Assembly (NCBI GenBank): GCA_021817845.1
Contig: JAKAFW010000002.1
Coordinates: 62,001-126,000 of the forward strand
Reading direction: 5' to 3'
DNA from: FEN-1297 sp021817845
GTDB lineage: Bacteria; Bacteroidota; Ignavibacteria; Ignavibacteriales; Ignavibacteriaceae
Length of the DNA stretch: 64,000 bases
Both the position numbers and the translations under genes were made by a program. Under the pieces are notes generated by a model. It saw nothing but the letters and a program-made list of their open reading frames with translations. It did not search any database and was not told the DNA's origin. Below are positions 62,161 through 64,000 of this stretch, one piece after another (the first letter of the stretch is position 1; each line of letters starts with the position of its first letter).

Positions 62161-64000
62161 ATGGGCAAATCAAAAATTTTAATTGTGGAAGATGAACCCG
62201 GCATAGCTGAATCTCTGGAAAATTCAATTGAAGAGTTAGGTTATGAGACAGCCTCAATCGTAGCTACCGGAGAGGATGCTATTAACGCAGTTAAATCCGG
62301 TAATGTGGATTTAGTGCTGATGGATATTATCTTAAGCAGCGAAATGATGGGTACTGAAGCGGCAAATTACATCTGGTCAAAATTCCAAATACCCATAATA
62401 TTTCTTACCGGTTTTGTTAACAGCAGTTTTATAGACTCAGCAAAACTTTCTCAGCCATTCGGTTACATCCTTAAACCTTACGAAGAAAAGGAATTATTTG
62501 CTTTAATAGAAATCGCTTTAAATAAAAGCCAAATGGAAAAAAGAAATTTTAAGATAAATATTCTATTAAAAATTGCAAGAAAGATAAATCAGTTAATAAA
62601 TCGTGAAAATGATCTGGATAAATTTTTAAGAGCAGTATGTAAAAGCTTTATAGTTACTAAAGAATTTAATGGGGCATGGATCATCCTTTTTGACGAACTA
62701 AATAATATAACGGAGACAATTGAAGAAGGAATTGGAGAAAAGTTCAACGCTATTATTGGAACGCTTCAAAAAGTTGAGCTCCCTGGATGGCTTAGAAAAA
62801 CCATCCTTCAGAATGGAATAATAGAATCATTCTCTCAACCGGTTCTTCCGTTTCTTGGCAAGGATGAAAAAGTTTTAAGTGTTAGGCTTGAATCAGAGGG
62901 GCGGGTATATGGGGCTATTGCATTAATCCTAAAACAGCGTAATTTAGTAGAAGAGGAAAGTTTATTAATTAAAAGTATAGCCTTTGATATTGCATTGGCT
63001 ATCAAAAATATGGACATGACGCGCAAAGCAAAAATAATAGAAGAATCTTTATTTGAATCGGGAAAAAGGCTCCGACAATTTATGGAGTTATCTCCAGATG
63101 CGGTAATAATTCATAGCGACGGAAAAATTGCTTTTGCGAACGAAGCTTGCGTCAATTTGTGTAAAGCTTCAAATATTTTTGATCTGATAAATAAAGATAT
63201 CAGCGATTTGATGCTCCCCAAATCGTTAAACATTTTAAATCAAAATTCAGATAGTAATAGTTCAAAATTTTTATTTCATGAGCTTAAGCTTAGACGTTTG
63301 GACGGAGTTATTATCGATGTAACGGTTTTACCAAATCCTATTGTTTTTCAAAATGATAACGCAGTTCAATTAGTCATTAAAGATATTACCGAAAGGAAAG
63401 AGGCGGAGGAGGTAATAAAAAAATATTCTAAGGAACTTGAAGAGTCCAATGCAAGCAAAGACAGGTTCTTTTCGATTATCTCTCACGATCTGCGAAGTCC
63501 ATTCCAGGGATTATTAGGGCTAACAACTATAGCAACTGAAGAGTTTGATGAACTTACAGTCGATGAGCTAAAGGAATTTTTAAGCAATATTAATCATTCT
63601 GCCAAAAGTCTATTCAACTTAATTGAAAATCTTCTTCAATGGTCAAGAATCCAGCGTGGTAAAATTGAAGTAAAACTTGCTCAAATTGATTTATACTACG
63701 ATGTACAGTACAATATTAATTTGCTTCAGCCAAACGCAAATACTAAAGGATTACGAATAGTTAATGAAGTCGACAAAACTATTGAAGTCCTTGCCGATAC
63801 AACCGCCTTTAATTCTGTTCTTCAAAATCTAATATCAAATGCAATAAAGTTTACAAAGTCCGGAGGTGAAATAAAAATTATTTCTGAAGTAAATAATGGC
63901 TTTGCGGAATTAACAGTGACGGATAACGGCATCGGCATTCCGGAGGATATTTTACCGGATTTATTTAGAATTGATTCTCAGCATTCAACATTAGGAACAG
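62161..64000 (+). CDS. REC-GAF-PAS sensor histidine kinase (partial, C-terminus off the window)
   Basis: Translation from ATG 62161 is open to the window edge (613 codons). Residues 1-120: receiver with phospho-Asp 55 (VLMDIIL) and Lys 105 (LKPY). About 145-285: GAF. About 300-410: PAS with the usual KDITERKEAEE end. From 430: DHp with SHDLRSPFQGLLGL (His 442), and the ATPase begins with NLISNAIKFT and DNGIGIPED. No membrane helix. An N-terminal receiver suggests the kinase is itself controlled by phosphorylation. The sigma-28-like promoter places it with motility genes. Confidence 0.88.
   Translation, partial: MGKSKILIVEDEPGIAESLENSIEELGYETASIVATGEDAINAVKSGNVDLVLMDIILSSEMMGTEAANYIWSKFQIPIIFLTGFVNSSFIDSAKLSQPFGYILKPYEEKELFALIEIALNKSQMEKRNFKINILLKIARKINQLINRENDLDKFLRAVCKSFIVTKEFNGAWIILFDELNNITETIEEGIGEKFNAIIGTLQKVELPGWLRKTILQNGIIESFSQPVLPFLGKDEKVLSVRLESEGRVYGAIALILKQRNLVEEESLLIKSIAFDIALAIKNMDMTRKAKIIEESLFESGKRLRQFMELSPDAVIIHSDGKIAFANEACVNLCKASNIFDLINKDISDLMLPKSLNILNQNSDSNSSKFLFHELKLRRLDGVIIDVTVLPNPIVFQNDNAVQLVIKDITERKEAEEVIKKYSKELEESNASKDRFFSIISHDLRSPFQGLLGLTTIATEEFDELTVDELKEFLSNINHSAKSLFNLIENLLQWSRIQRGKIEVKLAQIDLYYDVQYNINLLQPNANTKGLRIVNEVDKTIEVLADTTAFNSVLQNLISNAIKFTKSGGEIKIISEVNNGFAELTVTDNGIGIPEDILPDLFRIDSQHSTLGT

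Noticed and set aside
1..64000. CRISPR arrays, tRNA or rRNA genes, prophage or complete insertion sequences
   Set aside because: No evenly spaced direct repeats, no cloverleaf-type or TPsiC-like sequence and no transposase, integrase or phage protein was found in either strand.

Overview
The window is a 64 kb, AT-rich bacterial chromosome segment dominated by one nearly continuous flagellar and chemotaxis locus (about 6.4-61.7 kb), almost all on the minus strand. LptF/LptG-type permeases, P- and L-ring genes and a TonB-like protein show a Gram-negative cell with an outer membrane. A complete flagellar set with FlhF/FlhG, FliW-CsrA, two stator pairs and a CheZ-like protein, together with Bacteroidota-flavoured small proteins, suggests a motile member of the Ignavibacteria/Chlorobiota branch. 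That placement is an inference from gene content, not a phylogeny.

Layout. 1-6.4 kb: housekeeping genes (YgfZ-like folate protein cut by the window edge, a lipoprotein, an M20 dipeptidase, two tandem LptF/LptG permeases). 6.4-15.2 kb: an unknown small gene, then a multi-protein phosphorelay (PAS histidine kinase, REC-DHp, REC, REC-HPt) interleaved with two motAB stator pairs and fliW-csrA. 15.2-22.9 kb: hook-filament junction, chaperone, rod, P- and L-ring genes (flgL, K, N, J, I, H, A, G, F). 23-27.5 kb: a membrane protein with a SwrB-like tail, a degenerate histidine kinase, two HDOD proteins and fliA. 27.6-36.8 kb: flhG, flhF, flhA, flhB, fliR, Q, P, O, N, M, L. 37-49.4 kb: flgE, a TIGR02530-like gene, flgD, fliK, a MotE-like gene, fliJ, I, H, G, F, E, flgC, flgB. 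49.5-56.5 kb: cheB, cheA, a cheZ-like gene, two cheY, cheR and a HEAT-repeat gene. 56.7-61.7 kb: a hemerythrin remnant, two chemoreceptors, a TonB-like protein and cheW. 62.2 kb to the end: a plus-strand REC-GAF-PAS histidine kinase cut by the window edge.

Genes are packed with very short gaps or overlaps, so fliL to the PAS kinase (36.8 to 7.1 kb) and flgB to flgE (49.4 to 37.0 kb) look like two giant transcription units. Each begins just downstream of a matching sigma-54-like site (TGGCAT-N5-TTGAA). Three chemotaxis or signalling units carry sigma-28-like promoters of identical form (TAAA-N15-TTCGATAA), fitting the fliA gene here. This suggests a two-tier hierarchy: an RpoN-type early class and a FliA-type late class. 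Flagellin, FliD, FliS, a clear FlgM and any sigma-54 activator are absent from the window.

Most noteworthy: the promoter grammar; the phosphorelay embedded among the stator genes; a flagellar kinase homologue that has lost its phospho-histidine and ATP-binding residues; a CheZ-like protein ending in the FliM-type CheY-binding peptide; hook-type beta domains shared by FlgE (recently duplicated) and FlgL; a 145-nt motA/motB coding overlap; a 33-codon bacteriohemerythrin remnant; and a MITE-like inverted-repeat element.
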